A stretch of DNA of 64,000 nt from Methylocystis sp. L43. Its GTDB lineage: Bacteria > Pseudomonadota > Alphaproteobacteria > Rhizobiales > Beijerinckiaceae. Numbering within the stretch: the stretch's first letter is position 1; each line of letters starts with the position of its first letter. The stretch lies in assembly GCF_015709525.1 (NCBI RefSeq), contig NZ_JADNRA010000035.1:1-64000 (forward strand), given 5' to 3'. Positions 17,238 through 27,622 of this stretch are shown here, in pieces. The notes below the pieces were generated by a model that saw only the letters and a program-made list of their open reading frames with translations, was not told where the DNA came from and made no database searches. Both the position numbers and the translations under genes were made by a program.

Positions 17238-18056
17238 TTGTCGGACACGCTCGACTTCCTCGACATTCCCAATCCTGCGGGCGGCGTCTGGCGCATCGCC
17301 CGGCGATGGCGCGCCGCGACGGCCGAGGCTGGAAACGCGCCGGGCCTCGTCTGGCTTGGAGGCTTCGCCTCCGATATGGACGGAACCAAGGCGAGCGCCC
17401 TCGACGCATGGGCAAAAGCGCGCGGGCGCGCTTTTCTGCGCTTCGACTATTCGGGCCACGGCCGCTCGGCGGGACGTTTCGAGGAGGGCTGCATCGGCGA
17501 CTGGCTGGAGCAGAGTCTCGCCGTTTTCGAGCGCTCGACGCAAGGGCCGCAGATCGTCATTGGCAGTTCGATGGGGGGCTGGATCGCGCTGCTTCTGGCG
17601 CGGCGGCTGGCGGAAAAAGGCGAGAGCGCAAGGCTCGCCGGACTCATCCTCCTCGCGCCGGCGGTGGACTTCACCGAGGCGCTGATGTGGGAAGGCTTCG
17701 ACGAAGCGACCCGCCGCGAACTCATGGAAAAGGGCGTCCTGCCCGCCAAGGAGCCGGATCACGGGCCGGTCACGCGGCGGCTGATCGAAGAGGGACGCCA
17801 TCATCTGCTGCTCGGCGGCCTCATGCGCGCTTATGCGCGCGTGCATATTCTGCAGGGCATGCGCGATGACGCCGTGCCCTGGCGGCATGCGCTGACGATC
17901 GTCGAACATCTGAACGCCGATCCCGTCACGCTGACCTTTATCGCCGACGGCGATCATCGGCTGTCCCGCCCCGAAGATCTCGCGCAGCTCGCCGCCGCCG
18001 TGGAGACGATGAGCGCCCCGCCGCCGGGCGAGCCGCCGCCGACGCTGTTTGATTAA
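17238..18056 (+). CDS. Alpha/beta hydrolase (serine hydrolase)
   Basis: 272 residues, TTG start. The nucleophile elbow is IGSSMGG, the acid probably the Asp in GMRDDAVPW, and the histidine in DGDHRLSRPEDL. An early LGGFASDMDGTKASAL block and the GHGRSAG turn are typical of the acylaminoacyl-peptidase/thioesterase-like branch common in alphaproteobacteria. It has no signal peptide, so it is cytosolic. Substrate unknown. It is divergent from the glycosyltransferase gene. Confidence 0.82.
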   Translation: MSDTLDFLDIPNPAGGVWRIARRWRAATAEAGNAPGLVWLGGFASDMDGTKASALDAWAKARGRAFLRFDYSGHGRSAGRFEEGCIGDWLEQSLAVFERSTQGPQIVIGSSMGGWIALLLARRLAEKGESARLAGLILLAPAVDFTEALMWEGFDEATRRELMEKGVLPAKEPDHGPVTRRLIEEGRHHLLLGGLMRAYARVHILQGMRDDAVPWRHALTIVEHLNADPVTLTFIADGDHRLSRPEDLAQLAAAVETMSAPPPGEPPPTLFD

Positions 18057-18213
18057 GGGGGGCGGCTACCACGCAAGGGCGCTTGTTGCTAACTTTCTTG
18101 GGCGGCGTCGCCAATTCGAGGGCGATCCAATCCGCGCCCGCACGAGCGAAGGCCGCGCGCCGTCCGGCGCTCCCGCAGGCTTCGAACTCGGGTTGATTTC
18201 AGCTCACTTCAGC

Positions 18214-18250
18214 CGTCATGGCCGGGCTTGTCCCGGCCAGCCACGCCGGG
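18214..18250. repeat. Solo palindromic repeat, GTCATGGCCGGG type
   Basis: GTCATGGCCGGGCTTGTCCC followed by GGCCA forms a hairpin (arms TGGCCGGG and CCCGGCCA). The same hairpin begins the longer two-ended element at 50581-50686, so this is a half copy. Confidence 0.7.
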
Positions 18251-18449
18251 ACATTGCGAAAACGCATCGCGCGGAGACGGCATGTTAGGCTCATGTTGTC
18301 ACATTGGATCGGTCATCGCGTGGAGGACCGCGACACGCGCGGACATGAAGCGCGGCCATGACGCGGCTAGATGACGTCTCGTTAATCTGGATTCGAAACA
18401 TTGTGCGCCGCCGCGCGGCGCTTGACACCTCCGCCGGCCCCATCGATGT

Positions 18450-18470
18450 TGCCGAACGAATTGTTCGGCA
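18450..18470. promoter_or_regulatory. Perfect palindrome before metXW (candidate operator)
   Basis: TGCCGAAC and GTTCGGCA are exact inverted repeats around GAATT. The site lies 22 bp upstream of the metX start codon and is not followed by a T-run, so a terminator is unlikely. A transcription-factor site for methionine control is the plain reading; the regulator is unknown. Confidence 0.55.
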
Positions 18471-18492
18471 TATCGAACGCTAGGATGATCGC

Positions 18493-19674
18493 TTGTCCGT
18501 ATTGTCAGAAGCGCGGCCGGCCTGCAGCGAGGGCTTCGCGCCGAAAACCGTCGTCTTTCAGCCCGACCGACCGCTGTTGACCGACGGCGGCGGCCGGATC
18601 GCGCCGCTCGCCATCGCTTACGAGACCCGTGGAACGCTCAACGCCGCGCGCAGCAACGCCATTCTGCTGTGCCATGCGCTCACCGGCGACCAATATGCCG
18701 CGGGCGTAAATCCCGTCACCGGCAAGCCCGGCTGGTGGGAGGCGATGGTCGGCCCCGGCAAGCCCTTCGACACCGATCGCTATTTCCTGATCTGCTCGAA
18801 TGTCGTCGGCGGCTGCATGGGCACGACCGGCCCGGCGTCGATCAATCCAACGACCGGCAAGCCCTATGGCGTCGACTTCCCGGTCGTCACCATCCGCGAC
18901 ATGGTGCGCGCGCAGGCGATGCTCATCGATCATCTTGGCATCGAGACGCTGTTTTGCGTCGCCGGCGGCTCGATGGGCGGCATGCAGGTGCTGCAATGGG
19001 CGGCGAGCTATCCGGAGCGGGTCTTTTCGGCCATGCCGATCGCCACCGCCGCCAAGCATTCGGCGCAGAACATCGCCTTTCACGAAGTCGGCCGACAGGC
19101 GGTGATGGCCGATCCGGACTGGCGCTCGGGGCGCTATCAGGAGCAGGGCGTGCGGCCCGAGAAGGGACTCGCGGTGGCGCGCATGTCGGCGCATATCACC
19201 TATCTCTCGGAAGCGGCGCTGCAGCGTAAGTTCGGCCGCAAGCTGCAGGACCGCAGCGCGCCGACCTTCTCCTTCGACGCGGATTTTCAGGTCGAGAACT
19301 ACCTGCGCTACCAGGGCCTCGCCTTCGTCGAGCGCTTCGACGCCAATTCCTATCTCTTTGTCACCCGCGCCTGCGACTATTTTGATCTTGCCGCCGACTA
19401 TGGCGGTTCGCTGGCCATGGCCTTCAAGGACACGAAGACGCGCTTTTGCGTCGTCTCCTTCACGTCGGACTGGCTCTATCCCACATCGGACTCGCGCGCC
19501 ATCGTTCACGCGCTCAACGCCGGGGGCGCCTCGGTGTCCTTCGTCGAAATCGAATCCGACAAGGGGCATGACGCGTTCCTGCTGCACGAGCCGATGTTCA
19601 TCGCGACGACGCGCGGCTTTCTCGATTCCGCCGCAAACGCACGTGGGCTCGCGCCTGACGGAACCTCGAAATGA
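18493..19674 (+). CDS. metX: Homoserine O-acetyltransferase (MetX)
   Basis: 393 residues, alpha/beta hydrolase fold. The catalytic Ser is in [13 protein letters not shown], the Asp in SDWLYPTSD and the His in [11 protein letters not shown]. The blocks [14 protein letters not shown] and [15 protein letters not shown] are diagnostic. It activates homoserine for methionine synthesis (some family members use succinyl-CoA, which the sequence does not settle). The start is TTG at 18493. Its stop overlaps the metW start by four bases. Confidence 0.94.
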   Translation: MSVLSEARPACSEGFAPKTVVFQPDRPLLTDGGGRIAPLAIAYETRGTLNAARSNAILLCHALTGDQYAAGVNPVTGKPGWWEAMVGPGKPFDTDRYFLICSNVVGGCMGTTGPASINPTTGKPYGVDFPVVTIRDMVRAQAMLIDHLGIETLFCVAGGSMGGMQVLQWAASYPERVFSAMPIATAAKHSAQNIAFHEVGRQAVMADPDWRSGRYQEQGVRPEKGLAVARMSAHITYLSEAALQRKFGRKLQDRSAPTFSFDADFQVENYLRYQGLAFVERFDANSYLFVTRACDYFDLAADYGGSLAMAFKDTKTRFCVVSFTSDWLYPTSDSRAIVHALNAGGASVSFVEIESDKGHDAFLLHEPMFIATTRGFLDSAANARGLAPDGTSK

Positions 19675-20339
19675 ACTACACGCCTGCGGCCGACGCGCCT
19701 CAGCGGCCCGCGCAGCCGCTCGAGCAATCGCGTCTCGATCTCGCCGTCATCGCCGAGATGGTCGCGCCCGGCGCGCGCGTTCTCGACGTCGGCTGCGGCG
19801 ACGGCGCCTTGCTGCAGCTCCTGGCGCAGAAGAAGGGCGTCGACGGCCGCGGCGTCGAACTCTCGCAGCGCGGCGTCAACGAATGCGTGGCGAAAGGACT
19901 CTCCGTCATTCAAGGCGACGCCGACACCGACCTCTCCGATTATCCGGACGACGGATTCGACTATGTGATTCTTTCCCAGACGCTGCAGGCGACCCGTCGT
20001 CCGCGCGCGGCGCTCGCCAATATGCTGCGCATCGGTCGGCGCGCCATCATCTCATTTCCCAACTTCGGCTATTGGCGCGTGCGCGCGCAGCTCGTCTTTG
20101 GCGGCCGCATGCCTGTCACCGGCAGACTCGACTATCACTGGCATGACACGCCGAACATTCATCTTTGCACCATCCGTGACTTCGTCGAGATCGTCGACGA
20201 ACTCGGCGCGCACATCGAGCGCGGCGTCGCCTTTGATCGCGCCGGCGCGCCGATCCGCTTCAGCGCGCCTTGGTGGGTTTGGAATCTCTTCGGCGAACAG
20301 GCTGTGTTTCTGCTGGAGCGTGGCGACCAACGACGCTGA
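19671..20339 (+). CDS. metW: Methionine biosynthesis protein MetW
   Basis: 222 residues, class I SAM-methyltransferase fold: [15 protein letters not shown] motif I, then [14 protein letters not shown] and [13 protein letters not shown]. In alphaproteobacteria MetW is encoded directly after metX and is needed for methionine synthesis, probably acting with MetX as a complex. The ATGA overlap with metX supports coupled expression. Length is normal. Confidence 0.93.
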   Translation: MNYTPAADAPQRPAQPLEQSRLDLAVIAEMVAPGARVLDVGCGDGALLQLLAQKKGVDGRGVELSQRGVNECVAKGLSVIQGDADTDLSDYPDDGFDYVILSQTLQATRRPRAALANMLRIGRRAIISFPNFGYWRVRAQLVFGGRMPVTGRLDYHWHDTPNIHLCTIRDFVEIVDELGAHIERGVAFDRAGAPIRFSAPWWVWNLFGEQAVFLLERGDQRR

Positions 20340-20518
20340 CGCGTGCGACGGTTTGTCCCGCGTGCGTCGCCTTTCGCGGGTTGACGGTTCGCGTTAGCCT
20401 TCCCCTTGGCGGCATTAAGAGAATTATGCGCGGGAGGGAGCGGCGGCGCCTCCGCTTCATGCGTCGTCATCCCTTGGATGACGCGCGTAATTCCGTGCGC
20501 TTCGGAGGAGGCGCGAGC

Positions 20519-21328
20519 TTGACAGTCGACACCGGCCCCGCCGTGCGAAGCTATGACAGCGCCTCGCAAAAGAGACGCGCCGGTCCCTGTGCGCCGCAGC
20601 CGGCAGGACCTGGGGAACTGCGCAGCGCGCCGCTCTTCGCGGGGGTCGACGAAGCGACATTGTCGCGTCTGTCGGCGGACGCCAGTATCGAGGCCCTCCA
20701 GGACGGCGATGTGCTTTTCCATCAAGGCGCTGTGGTCACGGACCTCGCATTCGTCTTGAGCGGCTATGTGAAGCTGCTGCGCATTTCATCCTCGGGACGC
20801 CAAACGCTCATCGGCATTTGCTCGGACGGCGAAATCATCGGCGAGGCCCCGACCGACGCCGATGAGAGTCACACGCTCTCCGCCAAGGCGGTCGGCGCGA
20901 CCCACGTGCTCAAGCTGCCGGCGGCGCTGTTCGCTCGGCTCGTCAAGGAGTCGCCGTCGCTCTGCGCCGCGGTGATGCAAAACTCCAAGGAGAGCATCGC
21001 GCGTCTCCTCGGCGAGATCGAGTCGCTCAAGAGCCAGAACGCCGATCAGCGCCTGGCCAGTTTCCTACTCGGCCTCTGCCCGCCGGGCGAAGACCGGTGC
21101 CGCTTCCGCCTGCCCTATGACAAGCGCCTGATCGCCGCGCGGCTCGGCGTTAAGCAGGAGACACTATCGCGCGCCTTCGCCAAACTCCGCGCCCATGGCG
21201 TCCGCACGGAGACGCGCAACGTGCATGTCGAAAGCGTCTCGCAACTCGCCGACCAGTGCGACCGGCTGGGTCGGCCACGCCTGTCTTTGGGACGACGCAA
21301 GATCGAGACGCAGTGCGACGCCGCTTAG
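20519..21328 (+). CDS. Crp/Fnr-family transcriptional regulator
   Basis: About 269 residues. A cyclic-nucleotide-binding-like beta roll (APLFAGVDEATLSRL to about residue 150) precedes a winged helix with LIAARLGVKQETLSRAFAKLRAHGV. The N terminus lacks the cysteine cluster of Fnr, so it is not an obvious oxygen sensor; the ligand is unknown. I choose TTG 20519 because GGAGGAGG at 20504-20511 lies seven bases upstream. The frame is open upstream to 20270, with an ATG at 20459 that has no close RBS. Confidence 0.82.
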   Translation: MTVDTGPAVRSYDSASQKRRAGPCAPQPAGPGELRSAPLFAGVDEATLSRLSADASIEALQDGDVLFHQGAVVTDLAFVLSGYVKLLRISSSGRQTLIGICSDGEIIGEAPTDADESHTLSAKAVGATHVLKLPAALFARLVKESPSLCAAVMQNSKESIARLLGEIESLKSQNADQRLASFLLGLCPPGEDRCRFRLPYDKRLIAARLGVKQETLSRAFAKLRAHGVRTETRNVHVESVSQLADQCDRLGRPRLSLGRRKIETQCDAA

Positions 21329-21571
21329 AGATCGGCTCGCGAATTAAAGTGAAGTCCGGCTTTTTCGCGCGAGGCGCGCTATAAGCCGTAAGGGAGTTCC
21401 CCGGCTTTGCCGGAGGCGGTAGAAGCGTACACATAGCGGAGATGCTTTGGCCTCTCGCCGTCGGGCGCGAAGAAAGCGTCGGAAATTATGGCGTTGGCGA
21501 AATATTGGCGGCGCGCAATGGCTTCTCACGGCAGCAAGAATGAAAAGACAGCGCCGATTCTAGATGACGCT

Positions 21572-21597
21572 GCATTTTGGCGGAATCGCCAAAATGC
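21572..21597. repeat. Perfect palindrome within a repeat-like tract
   Basis: GCATTTTGGCG and CGCCAAAATGC are exact inverted repeats around GAAT. The tract that follows (to about 21680, with AGAGCGCG and GGATTCCACTTTTTTCG) resembles dispersed repeats known in Rhizobiales. It sits inside the longest open frame of the M15 peptidase, ahead of the likely true start. Confidence 0.6.
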
Positions 21598-21664
21598 AAA
21601 TAGCGTGATCGCTTCCAAAAGCTTAGAGCGCGCTCGACGCGCAAACTCGGATTCCACTTTTTTC

Positions 21665-22450
21665 GTGAGCCGCGCCCTAAAGATCGGCTTGCTCCTCGCG
21701 GGCGTCGAGATGCTTTTCTTTTCCGTCGCCGCTCGCGGGCAGGCAATTTCGCCCGACGCGTTGACGCACGCCTATCCAGATCAAATCGCCGGTCGCGACG
21801 ACGCCGGGATCATATTCCGCGACGGAACAAGACAAAATCTCTCTGACGGCAGGACCGACAAGAGCTTCGACGAGAAACTGAAAAACGCCTCTCTCCTAGA
21901 TCAGTTGAGCCTTCCCTATCCTAAGGGCGCGCTGACGCAGCCTCCCGGACCGCAGGACGATCCGGGACGCTTCCGCAACGCCGCCTTCTTCGACAAAATG
22001 TATGGGGATTGCGACAAGGGCGAAACGCAGAAGCATTTGACCGATATTCCCTGGTTCACTGGCAAGGTGAGAGTCACCAAGATCAATGGCGTCGCCGAAA
22101 AGCTGCGCGCGATCGCCACGGAAATCGATCGTCTGCCACAGGACATTAAGCGTCATGCTTATCCGAGCGCCGGCGCCTTCAATTGCCGCGTTGTGAAGGA
22201 CACGGGCAAACGCAGCATGCACGCCTATGGTGCGGCGATTGATCTCAACACCGCCTTCTCTGATTATTGGCTCTGGCGCAAAGGCGGTTACCGCAATCGG
22301 ATTCCTTACGAAATCGTGGAGATTTTCGAACGCCATGGGTTCATCTGGGGCGGCAAATGGGGGCATTTTGACACGATGCATTTCGAATACCGGCCCGAAT
22401 TTTTCGACACGCCGCTAGGCGGCGAAGAGAAAAAACAACACGGTGATTGA
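21665..22450 (+). CDS. M15-family D-alanyl-D-alanine carboxypeptidase-like peptidase (secreted)
   Basis: The zinc ligands of M15 peptidases are visible: H and D in SMHAYGAAIDLN and the final H in GHFDTMHFEYRPE. It would trim peptidoglycan stem peptides in the periplasm. From GTG 21665 the protein begins MSRALKIGLLLAGVEMLFFS, a good signal peptide with cleavage near ARGQA. The frame extends back to an ATG at 21488, but that extra part overlaps a palindromic repeat. Neither start has a clear RBS. Confidence 0.75.
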   Translation: MSRALKIGLLLAGVEMLFFSVAARGQAISPDALTHAYPDQIAGRDDAGIIFRDGTRQNLSDGRTDKSFDEKLKNASLLDQLSLPYPKGALTQPPGPQDDPGRFRNAAFFDKMYGDCDKGETQKHLTDIPWFTGKVRVTKINGVAEKLRAIATEIDRLPQDIKRHAYPSAGAFNCRVVKDTGKRSMHAYGAAIDLNTAFSDYWLWRKGGYRNRIPYEIVEIFERHGFIWGGKWGHFDTMHFEYRPEFFDTPLGGEEKKQHGD

Positions 22451-22500
22451 AAAGAACTGCGCGGATCGTACGTAACATCAATTCGAGGAGGGGACTTCCG

Positions 22501-22794
22501 ATGAGAATACAGAAGATTTTCGCGGCGCTTAGCCTTATCGGCGTGATAGGCGCGGGATCGATGGGGGTCGTCGCGCCGACCCCGGCGGCGGCGCAGGATC
22601 CGGCTTACATGTCTTGCGAGGAACTCTGGTACGCGCGCAACCGGATTTACGCGCGTAACGGCCATTGCTTCAATACAGACCGAGGGCGGGCCGCCTTCGG
22701 AGCCGGCTGTTTTCCACCTTACGGGCGGCTGAGCGGTTGGGAGAAAAGCCGCGTCAATCAGCTTCAAATGTGGGAGCGCCGTAAGGGCTGCTGA
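22501..22794 (+). CDS. Small secreted YARHG-domain protein
   Basis: 97 residues. A signal peptide (residues 1-33, ending AAAQ) is followed by a YARHG-type domain: CEELWYARNRIYARNGHCF, then FGAGCFPPYGRLSGWEKSRVNQ. The domain is found in small extracytoplasmic proteins and has no assigned activity; the four cysteines may form disulfides. ATG 22501 has a strong GAGGAGGGG just upstream. It follows the M15 peptidase by 50 bases in the same direction and may share its transcript. Confidence 0.8.
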   Translation: MRIQKIFAALSLIGVIGAGSMGVVAPTPAAAQDPAYMSCEELWYARNRIYARNGHCFNTDRGRAAFGAGCFPPYGRLSGWEKSRVNQLQMWERRKGC

Positions 22795-23004
22795 GCCCCA
22801 TGTGCGGGCAAAAAATTCGCAGTTCAACAAGAGCCGCCACATAATCGAGCGTAGACGGTCCGCCTGCGCCTCTAATTTTCAGACGCGCATTCACGGTCGC
22901 GGAAATGGCGGATATGTTCGTCGCCGTCGACTGAACGCGCCTGCGTCGCAAATTCGGCGTCGGCTCTTGGTCAATTGCGCAGATGCATTTGTCGGGGAAT
23001 CGCC

Positions 23005-23481
23005 ATGATCGCCAATAAATCAATTGGGCTGCTTTTCTTGTCCATCATCGCGCCCGCGGCCGCTCAAGCGGGGGCGAGCAACGGCTCGAATGCGCTCGCG
23101 CTCGCGGCGATCGTCGGCGAATTGGCGCCCCAGACGAGCGCGCCCAATAAAAAGCTTCTTGCGGCGTTCTTCAGCGGGAAGGCGGACGCGCCGCACGCCA
23201 AGGATCTGCGCATTGCGGTCAAGGCCGACGCGATCGACTGCCGCGCCGGCAACGTGGACATCACCTCCCGCGCCTGCGAACTGACCTTCGGCGCAAAGAA
23301 GATCGAATTGCAGGGCCGGAAGGCGCATGAACTCTATGCGACCTTGATCGAGAACGGCGTTGTGTTGGAAGGCGCGGCGGGCACAACCCACGCGTCGATC
23401 ACCGGGCTCGACTGCATCGTTGACGCCGACGAGGTGGCGGAAAAGGGTGGCGGCGGCGCGCGCTGCGCCTTCAATCCCTAA
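23005..23481 (+). CDS. Hypothetical secreted protein
   Basis: 158 residues starting MIANKSIGLLFLSIIAPAAA, a signal peptide with cleavage near AQAGA. The mature part is a small soluble domain with four cysteines (DCRAG, RACEL, GLDCIV, ARCAF) that could form two disulfides. I do not recognise a family. A GGGGA lies close before ATG 23005. It follows the YARHG gene with a 210-bp gap in which I see nothing else. Confidence 0.65.
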   Translation: MIANKSIGLLFLSIIAPAAAQAGASNGSNALALAAIVGELAPQTSAPNKKLLAAFFSGKADAPHAKDLRIAVKADAIDCRAGNVDITSRACELTFGAKKIELQGRKAHELYATLIENGVVLEGAAGTTHASITGLDCIVDADEVAEKGGGGARCAFNP

Positions 23482-23556
23482 AAGCTGCGCCGCCGCACGC
23501 CCTTGTCTTTGGCGCGACTTTGGCCGAGAAGGCGCGTCCATAGACAGGAGTTCTAA

Positions 23557-23919
23557 ATGGCTGCGCCGGGCGTCACGGTTTTTGTTTGCGTCTCCTGCCG
23601 CCACGGCGGCGACGCCGACATGCGTCCCGGCGCGCTTTTGCTGGAGGCGCTGCGCACGCGGCTGAACGAGCGCAATCTCGATATCGCCGTCGAGCCGGTG
23701 GAATGCCTCGCGGTGTGCAAGCGCCCGGCGACGGTCGCCTTCGCCGGCGGCGGCAAATGGACTTATGTGATCGGCGATCTCGACGGCGGCGTCCATGTCG
23801 ACGAGCTGATCGATTCGGCGCAAAGCTTCGCCGCGACGGATAATGGCATCGTCGCCTGGAAGGACAGACCGGCGTGCTTCAAGAAGGGCGTGGTGTCGCG
23901 CACGCCGCCGCTTCGTTAA
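23557..23919 (+). CDS. DUF1636-type thioredoxin-like [2Fe-2S] protein
   Basis: 120 residues. VFVCVSCRHGGD at the N terminus and VECLAVCKRPATVAFAG in the middle give four spaced cysteines as in DUF1636, a thioredoxin-like ferredoxin fold related to proteins found near cobalamin genes. No cobalamin gene is close here. A good RBS (CAGGAG) precedes ATG 23557. The gene is convergent with ppa, with a two-base gap between their stops. Confidence 0.8.
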   Translation: MAAPGVTVFVCVSCRHGGDADMRPGALLLEALRTRLNERNLDIAVEPVECLAVCKRPATVAFAGGGKWTYVIGDLDGGVHVDELIDSAQSFAATDNGIVAWKDRPACFKKGVVSRTPPLR

Positions 23920-23921
23920 GC

Positions 23922-24455
23922 TTATTTCGCCGCTCGCGCCCGTTCGATCGCCTCGCTGATCAGCGCGCGCGCCTCGGCGGCGTCGCCCCAGCCAGCGACC
24001 TTCGCCCATTTGCCGGGCTCGAGATCCTTATAATGCACGAAGAAGTGCTCGATCCGGCGCCAGGTCATTTCCTGAAGGTCGGTGTAATTCTCGACGTCGA
24101 CATAGCGTTGCGTGAGCCGCGCCGACGGCACCGCGACGATCTTTTCATCGCCGCCAGCCTCATCCGTCATGCGCAGCACGCCGATCGGCCTGACCGCGAT
24201 AACCGCGCCCGGCGCCACGGGACGGGTGTTGGCGACGAGCACGTCGCAGGGATCGCCGTCATCGGAAAGCGTATGCGGAATGAAGCCGTAATTGCCGGGG
24301 TAGCGCATCGCCGTATAGAGGAAGCGATCGACGAAGAGCGTGCCGGAAGCCTTGTCGAGCTCATATTTGATCGGCTCGCCGCCAAGCGGCACCTCGACGA
24401 TTACATTGACTTCGTGCGGCGGGTTCGCGCCGATGGGAATGGCGTCGAGACGCAT
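23922..24455 (-). CDS. ppa: Inorganic pyrophosphatase (family I)
   Basis: 177 residues with the family I signature [10 protein letters not shown] and the surrounding [17 protein letters not shown] and [12 protein letters not shown] blocks. It hydrolyses pyrophosphate to drive biosynthesis, and is cytosolic and Mg2+-dependent. Length is normal for bacterial hexameric enzymes. It stands as a single gene. Confidence 0.95.
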   Translation of the reverse strand: MRLDAIPIGANPPHEVNVIVEVPLGGEPIKYELDKASGTLFVDRFLYTAMRYPGNYGFIPHTLSDDGDPCDVLVANTRPVAPGAVIAVRPIGVLRMTDEAGGDEKIVAVPSARLTQRYVDVENYTDLQEMTWRRIEHFFVHYKDLEPGKWAKVAGWGDAAEARALISEAIERARAAK

Positions 24456-24609
24456 TCAAGTGCTCCGATTGCGATAGATGGCGCAGCCTGAACGGCCGGC
24501 GCAGTAGTGGGTTGTGTTGAGGAAGGTCGCGCAACAAACCTAGCGAGGATCGCGGCGCTGCGCGGTCTGTATCCTCACATTGCTTCGCGTTTATGTCGCC
24601 AAATATGAT

Positions 24610-25131
24610 TTACCGCACCGGGGCGGAAACGAAGCCGAAAGCGACGCGCGTCAGCATGTCCGCGCCGAACCGCTCCTCCGCGCGGCGGACGGTCTGTCCG
24701 CCGAGGCTGCGATAAAAGGCGAGCGCCTTCTCATTGTCGGCGAGCGCCCAGACGATGGTGGAGAGATAGCCGTGCTCGGCGAGTTCGCGCCGGGTGGCGT
24801 TGAACAGCCGGCGACCCAAGCCAAGCCCCTGCTGCTCAGGCGCCAAATAGATCTCAAAGATCTCGCCGGAATAGGGCATCGACGGCACGCGGTTTCGCCC
24901 ATAGGTCGAGTAGCCGACGATAGCATCATCGAAGTCGAGAACGAGAAGACCGGTGCCGCGCACGATGGCCGAATGCCACCAGTTGGGACCGCGGCGAGCG
25001 ATCATCCGCTCAAGCTCGGCGCCGGGTATGACGCCGCGATAGGCGTAGCGCCACGAGGCGTCGTGAACGCGCGTGATCTGCTCTGCGTCTCCGGGACGTG
25101 CATGACGGATGGAGAATGCGGTTTTGACCAT
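24610..25131 (-). CDS. GNAT-family N-acetyltransferase
   Basis: About 173 residues. The acetyl-CoA site is EQQGLGLGRRLFNATRRELAEHG, and the strand IFEIYLAPE and the NEKALAFYRSLGG block are typical of GNAT enzymes with unassigned substrates. I take the ATG at 25131 (MVKTAFSIRHARPGD); another ATG at 25152 would add seven residues. The gene is monocistronic. Confidence 0.82.
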   Translation of the reverse strand: MVKTAFSIRHARPGDAEQITRVHDASWRYAYRGVIPGAELERMIARRGPNWWHSAIVRGTGLLVLDFDDAIVGYSTYGRNRVPSMPYSGEIFEIYLAPEQQGLGLGRRLFNATRRELAEHGYLSTIVWALADNEKALAFYRSLGGQTVRRAEERFGADMLTRVAFGFVSAPVR

Positions 25132-25396
25132 GCCTTTGATGTTAGGTCCCATCGGTTCGTTTCGGCAAGAGCCATAAGCGTTTCAGCCGCAAAAATTCTC
25201 CTCGCCCGGACGCTTAGGCGTTTGGCGTCATTGCCTGTTTCACTTTATGACGCTCGCGAGTCGCGCGAGATGGCGCGCGGCGACGCGGCGCTTGCGGCGC
25301 GGGGCCTTCTTGCGCTATTCTTCCGGCGATTGCGGCTAACGCCGCCGGAACGGGACGAGATCGTTGCCCCACGCAACCGCCTTTGCGAATGACCCT

Positions 25397-25477
25397 GTGA
25401 CGCCCGCGCGCGCACACGGATTCGCGCGGCCGCGTTCCCTGCCGCTTTTCGGCCTGCTGCTTCTTAGTCGCCCCTGA
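25397..25477 (+). CDS. leuL: Probable leucine leader peptide of leuA
   Basis: A 26-codon frame starting at GTG 25397 ends ...FGLLLLSRP-stop, with four consecutive leucine codons and two more leucines just before. It lies 100 bases upstream of leuA and overlaps mutually exclusive stems. Leucine codon runs at the end of a short peptide are the hallmark of ribosome-mediated attenuation, known for leuA in alphaproteobacteria. The start has no clear RBS, so the exact N terminus is uncertain. Confidence 0.55.
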   Translation: MTPARAHGFARPRSLPLFGLLLLSRP

Positions 25478-25545
25478 GCGCCCGACGGGCTCGCGCCCAG
25501 GCCTTCAGGGGACATGTCATGCAGTCAGACGACAAGAGCCCCTCA
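25471..25545 (+). promoter_or_regulatory. leuA attenuator region
   Basis: CCCCTGA (25471-25477) pairs with TCAGGGG (25505-25511). Between them GGGC (25487-25490) can pair with either GCCC at 25480-25483 or GCCC at 25495-25498, but not both. AGGGG at 25507 can alternatively pair with CCCCT at 25539-25543. The arrangement fits a switch between anti-terminator and terminator folds, though no long T-run follows. Confidence 0.5.
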
Positions 25546-25576
25546 GCGGGCGCGGCACAGCAGGATTTCAAAACCG

Positions 25577-27154
<1,578 letters not shown>

Positions 27155-27622
27155 GCGGCGCGGCGACGCCTGACGCATACGGCGGCCGCGAGCGGATTTG
27201 ACGATCCTGCTCGCGGCGCCAATCGGCCGTCCTTGAAATTCGACGCGCAGCCAACCCGTGATGTTTGGTGACGCATAACGCCGGCACGGCGGTGAAGCTG
27301 TTGACGAGAGGGCCGCGCGCCTCCGTTGCCGCAAATATATTCAATCGGTCAAAGAACGCGATTGCGCAAAAGGACAGTGTCCGTGCGGGTCGACCCGCGC
27401 GCGACTACCATCTAGATATCTTTGAAGAAATAGCACAGCGCTCGCCCAGCGTCTGAGCCGCTTGATCGCCGCCGCAAAAGAAACGCGCGCGCGCGCCTGC
27501 CGCCGCCATGGCCAATCGGCCTTGCCACCCGAGGAAAGTCGGGTCTATCCTCGAAATTGGGGCAATTCACGCATTTTCAAACGGCGAAGACGAGCGCGCC
27601 TTTTTTGGCGCAGGGGGCTGAA
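27155..27622. other. 468-bp intergenic region
   Basis: No gene or repeat that I can support. It should hold the promoter of the FHA-protease operon; the AT-rich part around 27335-27430 is the most likely place. No clear operator or hairpin was recognised. Confidence 0.5.

Larger units (their letters stand above)
18057..18492. other. 436-bp intergenic region upstream of metX
   Basis: No supported gene. It holds a solo palindromic repeat (18214-18239) and, just before metX, a TTGACA at 18422 and a perfect 21-bp palindrome (18450-18470). I looked for a SAM-II or SAM/SAH riboswitch, expected before metX in this class, and could not recognise either. Confidence 0.6.

Noticed and set aside
18057-18492. 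SAM-II or SAM/SAH riboswitch before metX
   Set aside because: Looked for the conserved pseudoknot cores and did not find them; only a palindrome is present.
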